A stretch of 64,000 bases of DNA from Xiphias gladius (Eukaryota; Chordata; Actinopteri; Istiophoriformes; Xiphiidae). The notes below the pieces were generated by a model that saw nothing but the letters and a program-made list of their open reading frames with translations, ran no database searches and was not told where the DNA came from. Within the stretch, counting starts at the first letter, position 1, and each line of letters begins with the position of its first letter. Below are positions 10,548 to 23,569 of this stretch, piece after piece. The stretch is taken from NCBI RefSeq assembly GCF_016859285.1, contig NC_053418.1:22933829-22997828 (forward strand), read 5' to 3'. Made by a program: the position numbers and the translations under genes.

Positions 10548-13500
10548 TTACAGACCGCCATTGTAGGCATAGTCTGCCTTGTTGTGCATGATGAGTTTGT
10601 TGTCCACAAAGTAGAAACTGTCCGATCTGGTCTCGTAAGGGTGCTCCACCATTTGGCGAACTAGAGGGGTTGAAGGACAAACAACCATTAATATATGGAT
10701 TAATGTGCAAAATATCGACCCAATAGAATTAACATTAATGGCTGACCAAAACAGACAAGAACTCACTAAGGTCGTCTGGAAGCTGTGGAAACTCATAAAT
10801 GTGTTCGCATGTGTTGCGGCTGTTGGGAATGCAAAAGCCAAAGTCGAAGTCGAAATTCTTGAGAAGGCGCCCCTGGAAGTAATGCCGCTCAATCATACGA
10901 AAGCTGTTAATTGGCCGGTCACCCACTGTGAACTCCACACTGTAAACAGAAACAAGAAAGACAAAATTTATGATTGACTGTTAAGAGGTTGACAAGAAGA
11001 AGGACTGATTATTATTCTCTTAGCTATTTTCATTCAGAAAGTTATGGTCCATTTACTTACGTTGCACCAACAGTGCGCAGTTTTAGGAAGGCGGGTGTAA
11101 ACTGGTATCTGACAAAACGCCCTGCGCTGGTGTCTACATCTTCACTCTCCTCTTCACTCTCCACAGGACCTAATACAGAAAAAACGTTCATCTAACTGGT
11201 ATCCAACATAGACAGGATATGCAAACATTATAATAATTGTTAGTATGGATAGCTACATAGTTAATTATATCTTTTGAAAGATACATGTCGTATTATCTGT
11301 TACATGTTAATGCTCAACATAAAATTCTTTCCAAAGAATTATTCAAATTATCATTCACCAGATATTTTCATAAGGCTGTGATAAAACTGATTTGATTGAC
11401 ATAGTATGGTTAGAAGGAGCAATGTCATATGAATTGGGTGTTGAGGAAAAACTGAGGTTTCCTAATTTTTAAAAAATCTGAATATGTTATACATATGCAG
11501 TGTTTCCCATACATATTTATTTGTTTTGAATATTTCCAGGCTTCGACCAGTGCTGCTGTGGCAGCTGAAGCAACAAGAGAGGGTCAGAAAGGGATAGCTG
11601 TAGCTAATGAAGAGACACATGTAGGAGATGAGGAGGAGGAGGACAGCAGCCAACATGCTGCTGTGGGAGAACCGGCTAGGGCAGAAGCAACAGGTGAAGT
11701 GTAAGCTGACAATTACTTATTTTACTGAACGTTGGCTTTACAAGAAAACGTGGCATGTCGCATGGAATAAATCTCCATGAGAAAAACTCTGTAAACTTTA
11801 TGATTAGTTGCATCTATAAATTGTCTCATAATTTGTGCATTTCATTGTCTATCCTAAATTTTAAGAATACTGAGCTTGGTGGATTGGCAAACGTTAATAC
11901 GTCACTTACCACTGTTAGGAGGCTTGGCAATCTCAAACAGGACTGTCCCTGTCTCCAGATCTCTGATTTTGAAACGTGTAAAGTCAATGTTGTAGATATT
12001 GTCTTCAGGTTTGCAAAGATAGTCTGGAATGTGAAATAAAAGTGTGAGTTCATGTTAAGAAAAATATATGTAGAAAGTGAGCAACCACCCATCAGCAAAC
12101 AGTCCAACTTCACTAAAAATTAGTCTTTCATATTTAATTAGATCTACTGGTACTTATATGATGAATTTTGTGGCAAGTCACAAAATACTTTGGAGCACAG
12201 AGCTCACCCTTACTTACAGAACTGAGATAGCACTTGATGAGCAATCAGGGTTTCAGTATCTGTTTTCTGGCTCCTGCGAGTTGCGTAATGTTGAGTAATG
12301 CTTTAGCACAGGCTTCCAGCTTTTCAACAAATTGTTGTGAGAGAGAAGGAAAGCAATTGCATTGTTGCCTGGTCTGTGAAAAAGCCAAAACAATGGGAGG
12401 CATTAAGCATTAGCTGCAACTGTGGTAGACAGGGTGTCTGATGACAGACCCTGGGGTTTGAGTCAGAGGGTTCAAGTAGAGCAGTTACTAGTGGGGTGGA
12501 AGGTGATGAGAATTTCAGGGGCCCTGAGAGAAAGGTTGTATAAAAATGCCCCTTTAGACTACTTCAAGTTCCACTAATCATTTTTTTTTTATATTAACAA
12601 TGGATCAAACAACTGTGTGTGAAACGTAAAAGGAGTCACTAGTAGCGACAAATGCACAAAGAATTATCATCCGCCTCTGCAGTCTCCCTCAGTTCCACGG
12701 AGCGCTTTAGCATCTTTTAGCTTGTTGTTTTGGTTATCCAGCCCAAAACTCTGCTCTTATCAACCTTGTTTCCAGCAGCAGCAGGAAGCTGTTTTGATGA
12801 ATAAGCGCTGCCAGCAACAAACGGCAAACAGACAAAGACCAGGACTAGTTGGTGATCATGGTGAAGCCAGATATTTCCTTCACAAAAGGCTGGAGACCAA
12901 AATAAGGCTAAAAGTTTAGTTAGTAGCCCTACATTCGTCGGGTGGAAATAAGAATATCTGCAAATAAGTCTTTGTCTTTCTGATCTTTATAAGATCATAA
13001 TATTTCAGTGTTGTGTTTTCCACTCCTTGGCTTCCCCCATATGGCCAAAGACAAATTAATGCAGCTTTAAAGACAGGACGCCCTGAACAATATTCCTTCT
13101 GGGTGGCCCAAATTCCTAGCTGCGCCCCTGGGAACATCCTTATTCTTTGGTTAGCGCCAAAGAATGAGAATGCCCAACTCAAAACACAGATATATAGCGT
13201 TATGTAGTTCACTAATTTAACATTACTCAGTAGGTCCACAACTAGTGGACTTATTGGTCAACGGGTCTGAAAACTAAACGCTTAGCCATAATTAGCATTG
13301 GGTAAATTAATGATGCCCTTTGAGTGGTGCGATTTTACCGAGTTAAATTAAAACTAAGTTAACGTTCACATAAATTACCCTCCGTGACAGCCCGGAGACC
13401 CAGGACATGGTCCGGGGAAATATCTCTTCCCAGAGCCCGGAGTTCATCCTCTGTGACCACAGGCCACTTATCCGTTTGACTGCGCCTCGACTTCAGCTTC

Positions 13501-13613
13501 TTCAGCATTCCTCCACCAGTCTTTCGATCCCTGTGGGTCGTCTCCGAGCGGCTGTCTGCGTCCACCTGTCCCCTGTTGGCTTTCTGTGTCGGTTTGTTTC
13601 GAGAACCGTTCAT
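10548..13613 (-). CDS. unc119b: Unc-119 lipid-binding chaperone B
   Basis: Binds myristoylated cargo such as ciliary proteins in a beta-sandwich pocket and releases it to ARL3-GTP at the cilium. Five coding exons: 13379-13613, 11910-12023, 11061-11169, 10767-10939, 10548-10660; 744 bases, 247 residues (human about 251). The start is taken as MNGSRNK at 13613, matching human MSGSNPK; an in-frame upstream ATG with no family match was ignored. The N-terminus is a disordered basic [12 protein letters not shown] segment. The lipid-binding fold shows [78 protein letters not shown] and the end [20 protein letters not shown]. An acidic insert (SEEESED) sits before the fourth strand region, as in UNC119B. 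Head to head with pop5. Confidence 0.96.
11494..11705 (+). mobile_element. hAT-like transposon fragment with exon-like ORF
   Basis: It begins with 'cagtgtttcccatac', a sequence I associate with hAT element ends in fish. An acceptor-like TTTCCAG then leads into an open frame rich in Ala and Glu ([17 protein letters not shown]) that ends at a donor-like ACAG/GTGAAG. It lies antisense in unc119b intron 2. No transposase catalytic core follows, so it is a remnant. The assignment to a transposon gene exon is inference. Confidence 0.4.
12030..13370 (-). other. unc119b intron 1, no further feature recognised
   Basis: This 1.35 kb intron between coding exons 1 and 2 holds no exon-like segment on either strand that I can support. 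Parts, such as the stretch near 13,080-13,140, read like degraded repeats, but I cannot name a family. Confidence 0.5.
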
Positions 13614-14132
13614 ACCAGACACTGTGGCAATAATGAAAAGAGTTGTTGTGCTTTTCAATTCGGGAGCGACTTGACAAACTGCGGGTGTAATTTCAAGATG
13701 GCGTAAAACGTGTACGAGAGACGGAAAAGTAAGATTGTGATTGGCTGAGAACGATGGACGTTGTCATAGTTACCGAAGGGGTATGAATGGTTTAAATCCC
13801 AGGCCTTCCCGTTTCCTCTTCAACTGGGCGTATTGTGTTACCTCCAATGTGTTACAAGAATGCTGTGCGTCAAATCAGACCATTTTACCGTTTTCTACAT
13901 TCTCTAATCAGCCATTCTTTCTGTTTGTGGGATGATATTAACCTTCAGTGTTTTTGCTTGCCGTTGAGAAAACAGTCTTGATCTGTTGGAGAATAGACCG
14001 TTACAAATTCGTGTATCGCGTCCAAAGCATCAAGCGTCGCTATTAACGTCCAGCGTGTGGCGCTACTGCAACTCTCCGGGTAGCAGATAGTTTTGTTGGC
14101 GGAAGTTCCAGCGGAAGAAGAGAGGGACCGCG
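13614..14132. promoter_or_regulatory. Divergent promoter region of unc119b and pop5
   Basis: The two start codons face away from each other with 519 bp between them. The part next to unc119b carries an ATTGG (inverted CCAAT) near 13,738, and CpGs are frequent at both edges. No TATA box is seen. Both genes are broadly expressed, so a shared bidirectional promoter is plausible but inferred. Confidence 0.5.
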
Positions 14133-15857
14133 ATGGTGCGGGTGAAGTCCAGGTAAAAATGTGCTCCTCGTGTACTATTTGCCCACATTTTGTGTGGTCA
14201 CGGCTAACTTCTGATGGCACCTCTTCTCTCGGCAGGTATTTACTGTGCGAAATCAATGTGTCAGACCGGAGCTGTCTGTTGCTGCTGGATGACCGCGCTA
14301 TTGCGGCGGCAGTGAAGGCAGCTGTGGCCCGCACACACGGCGACTATGGGGCAGCTCTCTGCAGCATCAGATTCTGTGGTAAGCAGTGGTGCAATGAGTA
14401 TTTAAATGCCTTTATAAGGTAATAAAGAAAAATCACAATCCAAAAAATACCCCCTTCCATGTAAAGATCCTGAACTCAAATTGAAAGTACACATTTATAA
14501 TCAGAAAATGTACATAAACTGTCAAAACTACTCATGCAGCGGAATGCTCCTGAACTCTGTGCTATTGTTTTTCACTTTTTACTGAATTGGATTATTGACA
14601 CTGCTGCATTAACGTGTCGAAGACATTTGTATGTTGTCAATTGTCGCTCGACAATTTACATAATTTATAAACTAATATTGATCATGTTTTATATGTAAAA
14701 TTTTAATCAGCGAAGTAAAGAAAATGTAGCAAAAATAGCTTTGAAATAGATGTATTTGACTAAAATGTGTAATATTTGCTAGTGAAATTTGGTGAAGTAG
14801 GGGTAGTATATGTGTACAAGTACATTATTTCAGTAAATGTCCACCGCTGCTTGTAGGAGAAATTACTAGAGTTTTAGTGCTGAAGTAATATTACTCTGTC
14901 TAGGCTTCCTGCAAACACATTAGATGTCGGCCCTAACATGAGAATATTAAGGATTGCCCCAGCCCTTCAACTTTTAGGTGATGATACTGGTCTTGACTCC
15001 AAAAATGAACCACTAATTACACTGTACTTTCAGGATACTGCAGTGTTTACTGAGCTCTCTTTGTCATCTGTTTTTTTCTTTCTTTCTTGTTTCTTTCTTT
15101 TTAGTGAAATATCTGAATGCTCATACTGGAATAGTATTTCTGCGCTTCCCCAGAAGGTGTTACAGACTCCTCTGGTCTGCATTGCCTTTCATAACTAGTG
15201 TTGAAACTCGTGGGCAGAAAATTCCATGTTTTCTAAACTGTTTGCACGTGGGAGGTAAGAAAAACATCAACACACGTTTCACAATGAATCAGACATACCT
15301 TTTAACAATCCTAAATATTAACTGAATACTAACTATTTTTTTTCCAGGAACAATTAGAACATGTCAGAGGTTTCTGATCCGATACAACACTCAGCAGCTC
15401 CATCGAATGCTCCCGAAATGTAAAAATGAAGGTAAGGGATTTAATTGACTCCTATCTAATATTATTTATACTGGACTCTGCAATTACATTCAGTAGTGGT
15501 CCATTTATTTATCTTTTTGCTTGTGTTTTTTTTATACTCTTCAATGATAAAATCCTGATATTAACTTTAAATGTTTTGAATGTGATTCTTACAGGACGGA
15601 TTTATGCGTTTAGCTTAAATTAAGACCCATTTTGAATTTTTCATTGCAGCCTTTAGTTTACTGGAGACCACAACACACCCCCAAATATAAGAATGACAAA
15701 GAAAAACACAGTTTGACTGGTTCCTTCTCTTTTTTCATTTACAGAGGAAAAACAACAGGTTCGCAAAGCAATTCTGAATTGCTGCCTAACAGGAAGAAAA
15801 AAGGAAGCATTTGAAGATGAAGATGAATTAGAGAGTGAAGAAGATGAAGAGGAGTGA
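14133..15857 (+). CDS. pop5: Ribonuclease P/MRP protein subunit POP5
   Basis: Core protein of the nuclear RNase P and RNase MRP ribonucleoproteins, which trim the 5' ends of tRNA precursors and process pre-rRNA. Five exons: 14133-14152, 14236-14378, 15105-15254, 15348-15431, 15745-15857; 510 bases, 169 residues (human 163). Exon 1 codes only MVRVKS plus part of an arginine codon. Family signatures are RYLLCEINVSD, HGDYGAALCSI, KYLNAHTGIVFLRFPR, LWSALPFIT, CFLNCLHVGGTIRTCQRFLI. The C-terminus is an acidic tail (EDEDELESEEDEEE), longer in acidic residues than the human tail. Start is well placed after GACCGCG. Divergent from unc119b and followed by rnf10 on the same strand. Confidence 0.96.
14455..14870 (+). 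repeat. Teleost interspersed repeat copy in pop5 intron 2
   Basis: Words such as 'aaaactactcatgcag', 'attggattattgacactgct', 'gcattaacgtgtcg' and 'cagcgaagtaaagaa' match a common AT-rich percomorph repeat. The same family recurs at about 57.6 and 58.2-58.8 kb. This copy is diverged; ends approximate. Confidence 0.5.
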
Positions 15858-16029
15858 CTTCACAATAAGCAGTAAAAGGCGGCAGCCACGTTGTTCTACC
15901 TAGATGTCTGGCTCTGACTATGTTTGTAACAGGACTAATAGGAGGGAAGATGTGAAGAAATTTGAAGAAATGCATACCCAACTGTGTGGAAACATGGTTT
16001 ACTGCTGCTGCTCAGTGCACTTGTTGCTT

Positions 16030-16035
16030 AATAAA
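16030..16035 (+). terminator. pop5 poly(A) signal
   Basis: AATAAA about 170 bp after the pop5 stop. A second possible signal lies near 16,231. A canonical signal at a typical distance. Confidence 0.65.
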
Positions 16036-16259
16036 ACTGGCTGACTGTAAGCCTGTCTTCCACAGAGGGACACATTACATTGTTTGTCACACTGTGTCAC
16101 ATAAATCATTTGGGCTGGCAGGGTGGCCTGATGGTCAGTGTGATTGTCCTTTCACAGCAAGGCCACATTTGTTTCTAATGCTGATGCTGAATAACCATCT
16201 CTTAGTTGTTTTGGATAAGGCTCACCGTAAATAAAACTGCAATCACAATGCAAAATAAG

Positions 16260-17151
16260 ACTATGGTCTAATTCTGAAGAAAAAGTTTTTATATTTTAAT
16301 GAATTTATTTTGTATTTATACTGTGTTTTGTGCTAATCTGTATTTTGCGCTGAAATTAAAGCACTACTTTCAAATCCTTTTTTGCTGTGGTGCCCTAAAA
16401 AATTAACTTCTGCACACACTCATGCGAAGATGACCATCCAAACATTAACAAATTTGTTGGTATACTTTTGGTAAACATTTTATTGAAGATGCACAAATAT
16501 CTACATTCTGTTGATATCAGCTGATACAGCATAACCTTTAACAATATTGGCATTGGGTCTGTATGGTGCCATTACATGTCTTTAACACCACAGTCAAATA
16601 ATTAACAGAATAATATTTTTACTAAACCAATTTTATTACCATGAACCTTGAAACTTACCCTGGTTTGTACCCACATAGCTGACAAAGCTGTTACTACGTT
16701 TCCCATAATGCTTAACTGGCCGTCAGTACTAAACAGATTTGCAGGCAGTACAAGAAACATCCGGGTCTCTCAGGTTCCTGTCTGGCGACCCGTCGCCATT
16801 AGTGCAAGCTCGTTGTAACGGATATATTTTTTGATCAAAATCTTTCGATTTATACGTTTTCCAGCCTTTGGAAAACATTTATCGCCTTGAAAAGGGCATA
16901 TTGTTTTCCTTAACGAAAAAAAAAACCAAAATTTGGGGGTCTTGGCCCCGCGTGGCGAGCTTTCGTCCTCTCTTCCAACAGCCTCCATAACTTGAGACGC
17001 CGAAATCGTGTCTCTTTTTTTTTCTCGGGTTTGTTTTATTGACAAGATGTCGCCGTGATGGGGTCTCCGCGTTTGACAGAAATGATTCAGGGCCTTCGCC
17101 GCCTGACCCGCACTCACTGCAGCCCGCTTTCCTCCTCCGTTTTTCTGTTTG
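16260..17151. other. pop5-rnf10 intergenic region and rnf10 promoter
   Basis: The left two thirds are AT-rich with nothing recognised. From about 16,750 base composition rises in CpG, leading into the rnf10 5' UTR. A short open frame on the minus strand (16,770-17,198) shows no family resemblance. Confidence 0.4.
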
Positions 17152-20100
17152 ATGCTAGAGAGCTCGGCGGCTCTCTGCCCGGAGCTCGTCCTCAGCACCG
17201 CTCACTGCACGGAGACAAACATGGAGAAAAACCCCAACAGCAGCGCCAGCACCAAGGTTCCGCCCCGTTCCAGCTCCACAGGCCCAACACCGGGCGAATC
17301 TAAACCCAAAACAGGTGAAAAGCTGTCAGTCAGCAACATAAATGTCACTGGATGTTGTCAAACACCATGTCTGCAGCTAACCACGCGTATTGCGCCGTGG
17401 CCTGCTGGGGCCTAGCAGTAGCGCAGAGGTTGTTTATCTGGTATGGCTGACGTTGCTGTCAAAACATTTGACCCACTAACAGTCAGAACTGTTGCTAACA
17501 TGCTCGCACAACGCAGTATTTGTAATGCCATTCGCCCTGCAGCTACTCACCACAGTTGTCATATGTATGGATGCAGAGTCACAGTGACAGACCACAACAA
17601 TCAAATTCTGCATAAACAAAGTTCTGTCTCCATGAAGTTGTATAATTTACCTGCCTATCTCACACAGCAATCTAATTTACATACCGAGCTCTTTATTTGC
17701 TCACGAGGTTTTATTTTATCTCATTTCTCAGCCTCATGTGTAATCTTAAAAGTCCCCTGTAAGCTTACTTCTCACATGGGAGTCCACTTCCATGTTGTTT
17801 GCTCACAAGAAAATCCATTCCACCAGCGGGAGTGAAGTTGTAGAGAACGGCTTATTTTTGCCCATAGCACTAATGATCTGATATGTTTACATGCCTACAG
17901 GAACCCAGGTTACAGAGTCACTCATATTACTTTTTGCCCTCCATCAGTTTCTGGTTAACAACCTCCAAATCACACATCAGTAAAGTCAGGAGGCTAGATT
18001 GAAATATAAAGTACTTGTATTCATTTATTTAATGTGTATTTTTATTTCAATTTCAGAAGGTAAAAATAATGGAGGCTCCAAGCGCTACAGCCGCAAGCGT
18101 GAACCCTCCTTTCCAAAAACCGACAGTTTCCCAGGCCCTCGCCGCACCAATTCACAGAAAAGCAAGAATTTTGACAAGAGACCCCCCCAGAGAGGTGGAG
18201 GACGACAGTATGGAGTTACAGGTGGAGGACGACGTGAGGAGGTGGGTATTTTTAAAGGGTGGCCTTGTATTTAATTTGTTAAAACATTTCATCAGTGTGA
18301 GTAATTAAGTTTTTTTAACTTAAAGTTTACAAAAGACTTTGAAAAGAAGCACAGCGTTAGCTTTAAGTTAAAACATACTTTACAGATTGTTATCCACCTC
18401 TGCCTCTCCAGGTAGCAGAGACGCGCCGGGCCGAGTTTAGCCCGGCTCAGTTTGCTGGACCGAAAAAAATAAGCCTGAACCACCTGCTGAACTTTACCTT
18501 TGAACCCCGCGGAGGTAACAGTGGAGTGGGAGATGGAGGTCACTCCTGCTGGGGCCGCCGAAACAAGTGGGGCCACAAGCACAAGCCCTTCAACAAGGAG
18601 CTTTTTCTGCAGGCCAAGTAAGCAGCTGCTCAGACAGTAAATAGTATGAAATAGAGGGGCTGAACATGTGGGAGTCAACCCATCTTTGTGTGTTTCAGTT
18701 GCCAGTTTGTTGTGACTGATGATCAGGACTACAAGGCTCACTTCACTGATCCAGACACTTTGGTCAACTGGGACTGCGTACAGCAAGTGGTGAGTGATTG
18801 CCATCTGTCGAGCTGTGCTACCAGTATAAGTGTGTAAGAAATAAAGCCCACATTCATTTACATACTGATATTCATAATGACAATATATTTGTGTACGTCC
18901 ACAGCGCATCTATAGTCATGAGGTGCCGTCTTGCCCCATCTGCCTCTACCCGCCTTTGGCAGCCCGCATCACTCGGTGTGGACACATCTTCTGCTGGCCA
19001 TGCATGCTGCACTACCTTTCTCTCAGTGACAAGAGCTGGTCCAAGTGCCCCATCTGCTATGAGGCTGTGCACACCGCTGACCTGAAGAGGTAAATGAGAA
19101 ATAAATAAAAATGAGCTCTGAATTAAACGACAGCAGTAGGAGAGGAGGAAGTATTTCTTAATAAGGCTAAACGAGGAAAACACTGAAGCCTTCACACATA
19201 AGCAGTTCGGTATATTTATTTTGGTCTGGGCTGTCTTGACGCTTCCAACAAATTATATGTCGTTGCAGTGTGGTTGCTATGGAGACCAGGCAGTATGCGG
19301 TTGGTGATATAATCACCATGCGCCTGATGCGGAGGGAAAAAGGGGCTCTGGTGGCAATGCCTAGCTCTCAGTGGGTGAAGGTGGAGGAGCCTGTTCGCTT
19401 TGAAGGTGGGAAACAGGGTGTCTTTGTTTATGAAAGAGATTAATTTGTTCCGATTGTTTTTGTCATACGAATGGCTTACAGCAATACTACTGAATAGCAA
19501 TCTTTACACAGTGTTTTTTATATCCCAGAACAATTTGGTCTATGTAAGAAAAAGTTTCATTGTCGTCTCCTTATTACAGGAAGAGGGCCCTTTCTCTTAT
19601 TTAGGAGTTATACGTGTGTGTATCAAGGGACTGAACAAGTGACAAATAAATGTGTTGACAGGATGGTTTGACGTGTTTTTTCTAGATGCGTCTCTTAGCC
19701 CATACTCCAAGCTGCTGCTGACCTCCCCAGCGCAGGTCCTGAGCCTGGTGGCAGAAGAGAAGGCTGTCCTGCAGGCTCAGCTTAGCCAGGAGGAGGACGC
19801 CCAAGGCTGTTTCATCCAGAGCGCTCTTTGTCTTTTGCAGGTAACTAAAGCTACAAGCCTGTCTGTGACACTTAATAATTACATTATGATGTCTGTAGAC
19901 ATACAGTAAGTGAAGCAATAGGCAGTGCATAGTGAACAAAAAAAAATCACTATGAAAAGAGAACATGCAAAATTCATAAATCAAGCGTGCATGAAAAGAA
20001 GTACTGAAACACTGACAAGTGGCTTTTTGCAATGCCAATGAATGTAAAATCAATGTATTTTTCTTGCATGTCTCCAAGTGAAACCCACTTTATCACAGAG

Positions 20101-23100
20101 AATAAAACCATATACTGCTGTAGACTGATCATTTAACCGTCTAACTGTGTGTCTGTATGCTTTAGGAGCAAGAGGAAATGCTGCAGAAGCAGCAGAAGGC
20201 AAATGCAGTAGACAGCATTGACTTGTCCTCTCTGACTCTTGAAGATCCTCCTCCTCCTGTGGAGGAAGTGGTAACTAACGTCACCAGTGCCAAGGTGAGA
20301 CTAAAATGCACCTTTTTTTTTCTCACTTTTTTTTTTTGTCTGTATTGTATCTATAGGTGATGGGATCAAATTATTTTACTTGCTTGTTCTTCCCCATACT
20401 AACATTTACTTTTATATGGTATACCTGTCTTTTTTTTTTTCCTTCCTAGCCTGTGCTGCAGTACTCCTCTGCATTTGATGACGAGGTGGTGGAGCTCTCA
20501 GAAGAGCTGCCAGGGTTCCCTGAAGGCATTCTGGAGAGTGTGCTGGAAGAGCCTCCTGAGGCTATAATGGATGCAGCCCAAGAGCCCCAGCTTGAGGAGG
20601 AGAGCCCAGCCGAGCAGGTACAGCCAGGCCGTCCCTCAGCCAGTGTGGTGCATGGACCCTACTACTATTTCTACCAAGGTGGGTAATTCTCTGCACTCCG
20701 ACCTTATCCATGTGAGGTTTCCCATGCCCAGCAAAACTTGTTAAAGCTGATTTTCAAATTGGGTCAAGCCTGGCTGCTGTGAGGGAAATGTTACTTTGAC
20801 GAAACTGCAAACTTCCTTATTACATAAGCACCAACTGGTAGTTGAATCTGACTAAAACAGGACATGGGGCAGATCCTGTTTGTGTGGGGTTTTTTTTTTT
20901 TCTTTTTTCTTTTTTCCCCCCTTATTTTCCCCCTTTTTTTTCTTTTCTTATGTTCATGTTACTTAGAATCGAGTAACATAAACATACTTTAAACACAGCT
21001 GGAACATATGTTCACATCATAGAAACAATGAAGGACATCCTCGAGTCTGACCATTACAAAGTGCAGGAAGCCTGTTTGTCTTGGCTGTTGTGGGCTGTTG
21101 TTTCTTCTTCCCTCACGTTTATGTTTCAGTGTTGACTCAAATCCCTCATGTTTCTCCCTCCAGCTGACGACTGCCAGCAGATGTTCCTGCATCCTGTGAA
21201 TGTACGCTGTCTGTTGCGTGAATACGGCAGCTTGGAGGCCAGTCCTGACTCAATCACTGCCACAGTAGTGGAGATAGTGGGACACACAGTCACTGAGGTC
21301 AGCAAACAAGGAAACACAAATCACATACTGTTAAGACAGCTTTAGTGTAGCCATTATAGCACAGACCTTGATAGGTTTTGACACTAATAAGTGTAGTTTA
21401 AACTTAAGCTTTTTTATGTTGTTATTTTTTATTTCCAAAACTGCTAAATTCTAAACTTAACTTCTTCGACAATAGCAAACACACAATTATTTCTTTGACA
21501 GATTTCTCCTGTATGCTTTTGTTGCAGGAGATCCGTCGTCGGCATCGCTACCTGGCTCATCTGCCACTCACATGTGAGTTCAGTATATGTGAGTTAGCCC
21601 TACAGCCACCAGTCCTCTCCAAAGAAACTCTGGACACATTTGCAGGTTAGAACAGTTTTCCTGTTTTCAGGATGTGAATTTACATTTTACGGCAAGAGAG
21701 ATTTTATAGTAAATATTTCCCCAAACTTTTAGACGACTTGGAGAAAAGAAAGCGTCTGAGGCAGAAGAAAGCGAGGGACGAGAAGCGCAGAGAGAGGCGA
21801 ATTGAAATCGAGGAGAACAAGAAGCAGGGTAAATGTAAGTACAACTGAGCAGTTCACAACACCAGCTGAAAATGATTTTCAGAAAAATATACAAAAATCC
21901 ACCTCTCCCTAACAATATGCCTGCACTTATGTGTCCCCTCAGATCCTGAGGTGCATATCGGACTAGAGAACCTTCAGCATTTCCCAGCATTTGGCTCTCC
22001 ACCTCACAACAGCAGTCCACCGATCCAGCCTGACTTCACTTTTGCCCCTCCTTCACCTCTCAGCAGCAGTCCTTCCGCTGGTAAGAGCAGCTGCTGCTTT
22101 CGCAATTTATTGTGCCATATTTTCACTCTCATCGTAAGCCGGCTGTTTATGGCTCACGATGAGAGATATGAATTGAGCATTTCTTCCACTGTCTTAGATG
22201 GGATGAGATTCCCGAGTCTCAATGGGCAAAGCCCTTCCCCCATTGTGGGTAGTGTGGAGGACGACTCCCACTGCATGTCCTTTGCACAGGTGTGTATGGC
22301 AAACACACACATTAATTATTGATTGAAACTGCCCTTGTCATAAAGGTCATGCCTAACATAATTGAAGTGCTACTGTCGTAAGCACATAATATACATGACA
22401 TGGTGTGACCCTGACTGTGTCCTGTATAGATGCTAAGAGATGGGAAAGCCAGAGTTGATGCTGGGCCCAGGATCACTCCAAAGAAAGGTAGTGCAAGATT
22501 GCCAATGTGGTGGCTTGTAAAGTGCTGATAGGCATCACACAGTTTGAGGTTTTCACAAAGTAACTTGGAAATTTGATATCATAATGCACCCAGCAAAAGA
22601 CTAGATTTAGTATGGACTAGGAAATACGCAGTAATTACAAATGTTTATGGTTAGTTTAAATTTTATTCTAGCATCACCTCATTTCAAAATCGAAAGGTCA
22701 AGGGTCAAAGAGTAAGGAGTTGTAGAGCTAATGAGTGGATATTTTATGTTGACATTCTAATACCTGCATGAATTAGGTTAATGTACAAAAACAGTTTAAA
22801 AAATGTAGAAATATACATACTAATACATAATACTGGAGGCTGGCTTTTGATAGGTGCAGCAGTCAGAAGAAAATTCACTGGAGCCATCAAAATAACGGCA
22901 ACAGTGTCAGCTTAACAGGTTGACACTACTTAAACCAGGAGCCAAATAATAGGTCACTATCATTTCTAGACCTTACATAGACCGGCTATTATTACAAACA
23001 TTTCTATATTCATGGATCGCTATATACTGGCATTGCTTGTGTACTTGTGTCTGTTGATACAAGTAGCATTTACTGATAAGTGTGTGGGGGAGATTATTGG

Positions 23101-23569
23101 AGCTTTGTGTATTATTGTGTATTTCCTGTAAAATCTCTCTTTATGGCTGTTAACCAGTGTAACTCCCTGAAGGCTTATTGAAGTCAGTATTGTGTCTTGT
23201 GACATGTAGATAAGCACCTAGCTCCCCCAGCAGCCGACAGTGATGGAGAGAGTGACGGGTCGGACCGTGTCCCCGTGCCCAGCTTCCAGAACTCCTTCAG
23301 CCAGGCCTTTGAGAAGGCACTTCTGCAGCTGGACAATGGTCCAGCTTCTCCTCCACAACCTGTGGTTGACCCAGGTCTGGCATCTATAAATTAACTGCAT
23401 CAAGTTTGAATTTTTTTTTTTTTTTTTTATCAGGGGGGGTCTAAAGTCAATGTGTGTGTTCTTGGACTTGCACTCATCCGTTTCTTCTCTTTCAGATGAG
23501 AGAGGAGGAAAGAAGAAGAAGAAAAAGCAGAAACTTTTGTTCAGCACATCCATGGTTCACACAAAGTAG
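17152..23569 (+). CDS. rnf10: RING finger protein 10
   Basis: E3 ubiquitin ligase linked in other vertebrates to ribosomal protein ubiquitination and to myelin gene control through MEOX2. Seventeen coding exons with consistent phases: 17152-17314, 18057-18241, 18412-18617, 18699-18789, 18905-19089, 19269-19405, 19686-19840, 20166-20294, 20450-20678, 21164-21297, 21528-21645, 21733-21834, 21943-22080, 22198-22289, 22430-22487, 23210-23374, 23496-23569. This gives 786 residues, or 763 if translation starts at the better-context ATG at 17221 (human 811). The RING is [20 protein letters not shown], then CWPCMLHYL and CPIC. Also conserved are KINL-like [44 protein letters not shown], the basic stretch [19 protein letters not shown]-like near 21,750, and the end [11 protein letters not shown]. 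Donors after exons 10 (GTCAGC) and 16 (GTCTGG) are weak. Confidence 0.96.
20888..20950 (+). repeat. Polypyrimidine tract in rnf10 intron 9
   Basis: About 60 bases of nearly pure T and C on the plus strand. Simple low-complexity sequence, about 210 bp upstream of the exon 10 acceptor, so it is not itself the splice tract. Confidence 0.7.

Noticed and set aside
18292-18909. 205-codon minus-strand open frame
   Set aside because: It lies antisense across rnf10 exons 3 and 4 and has no family resemblance.
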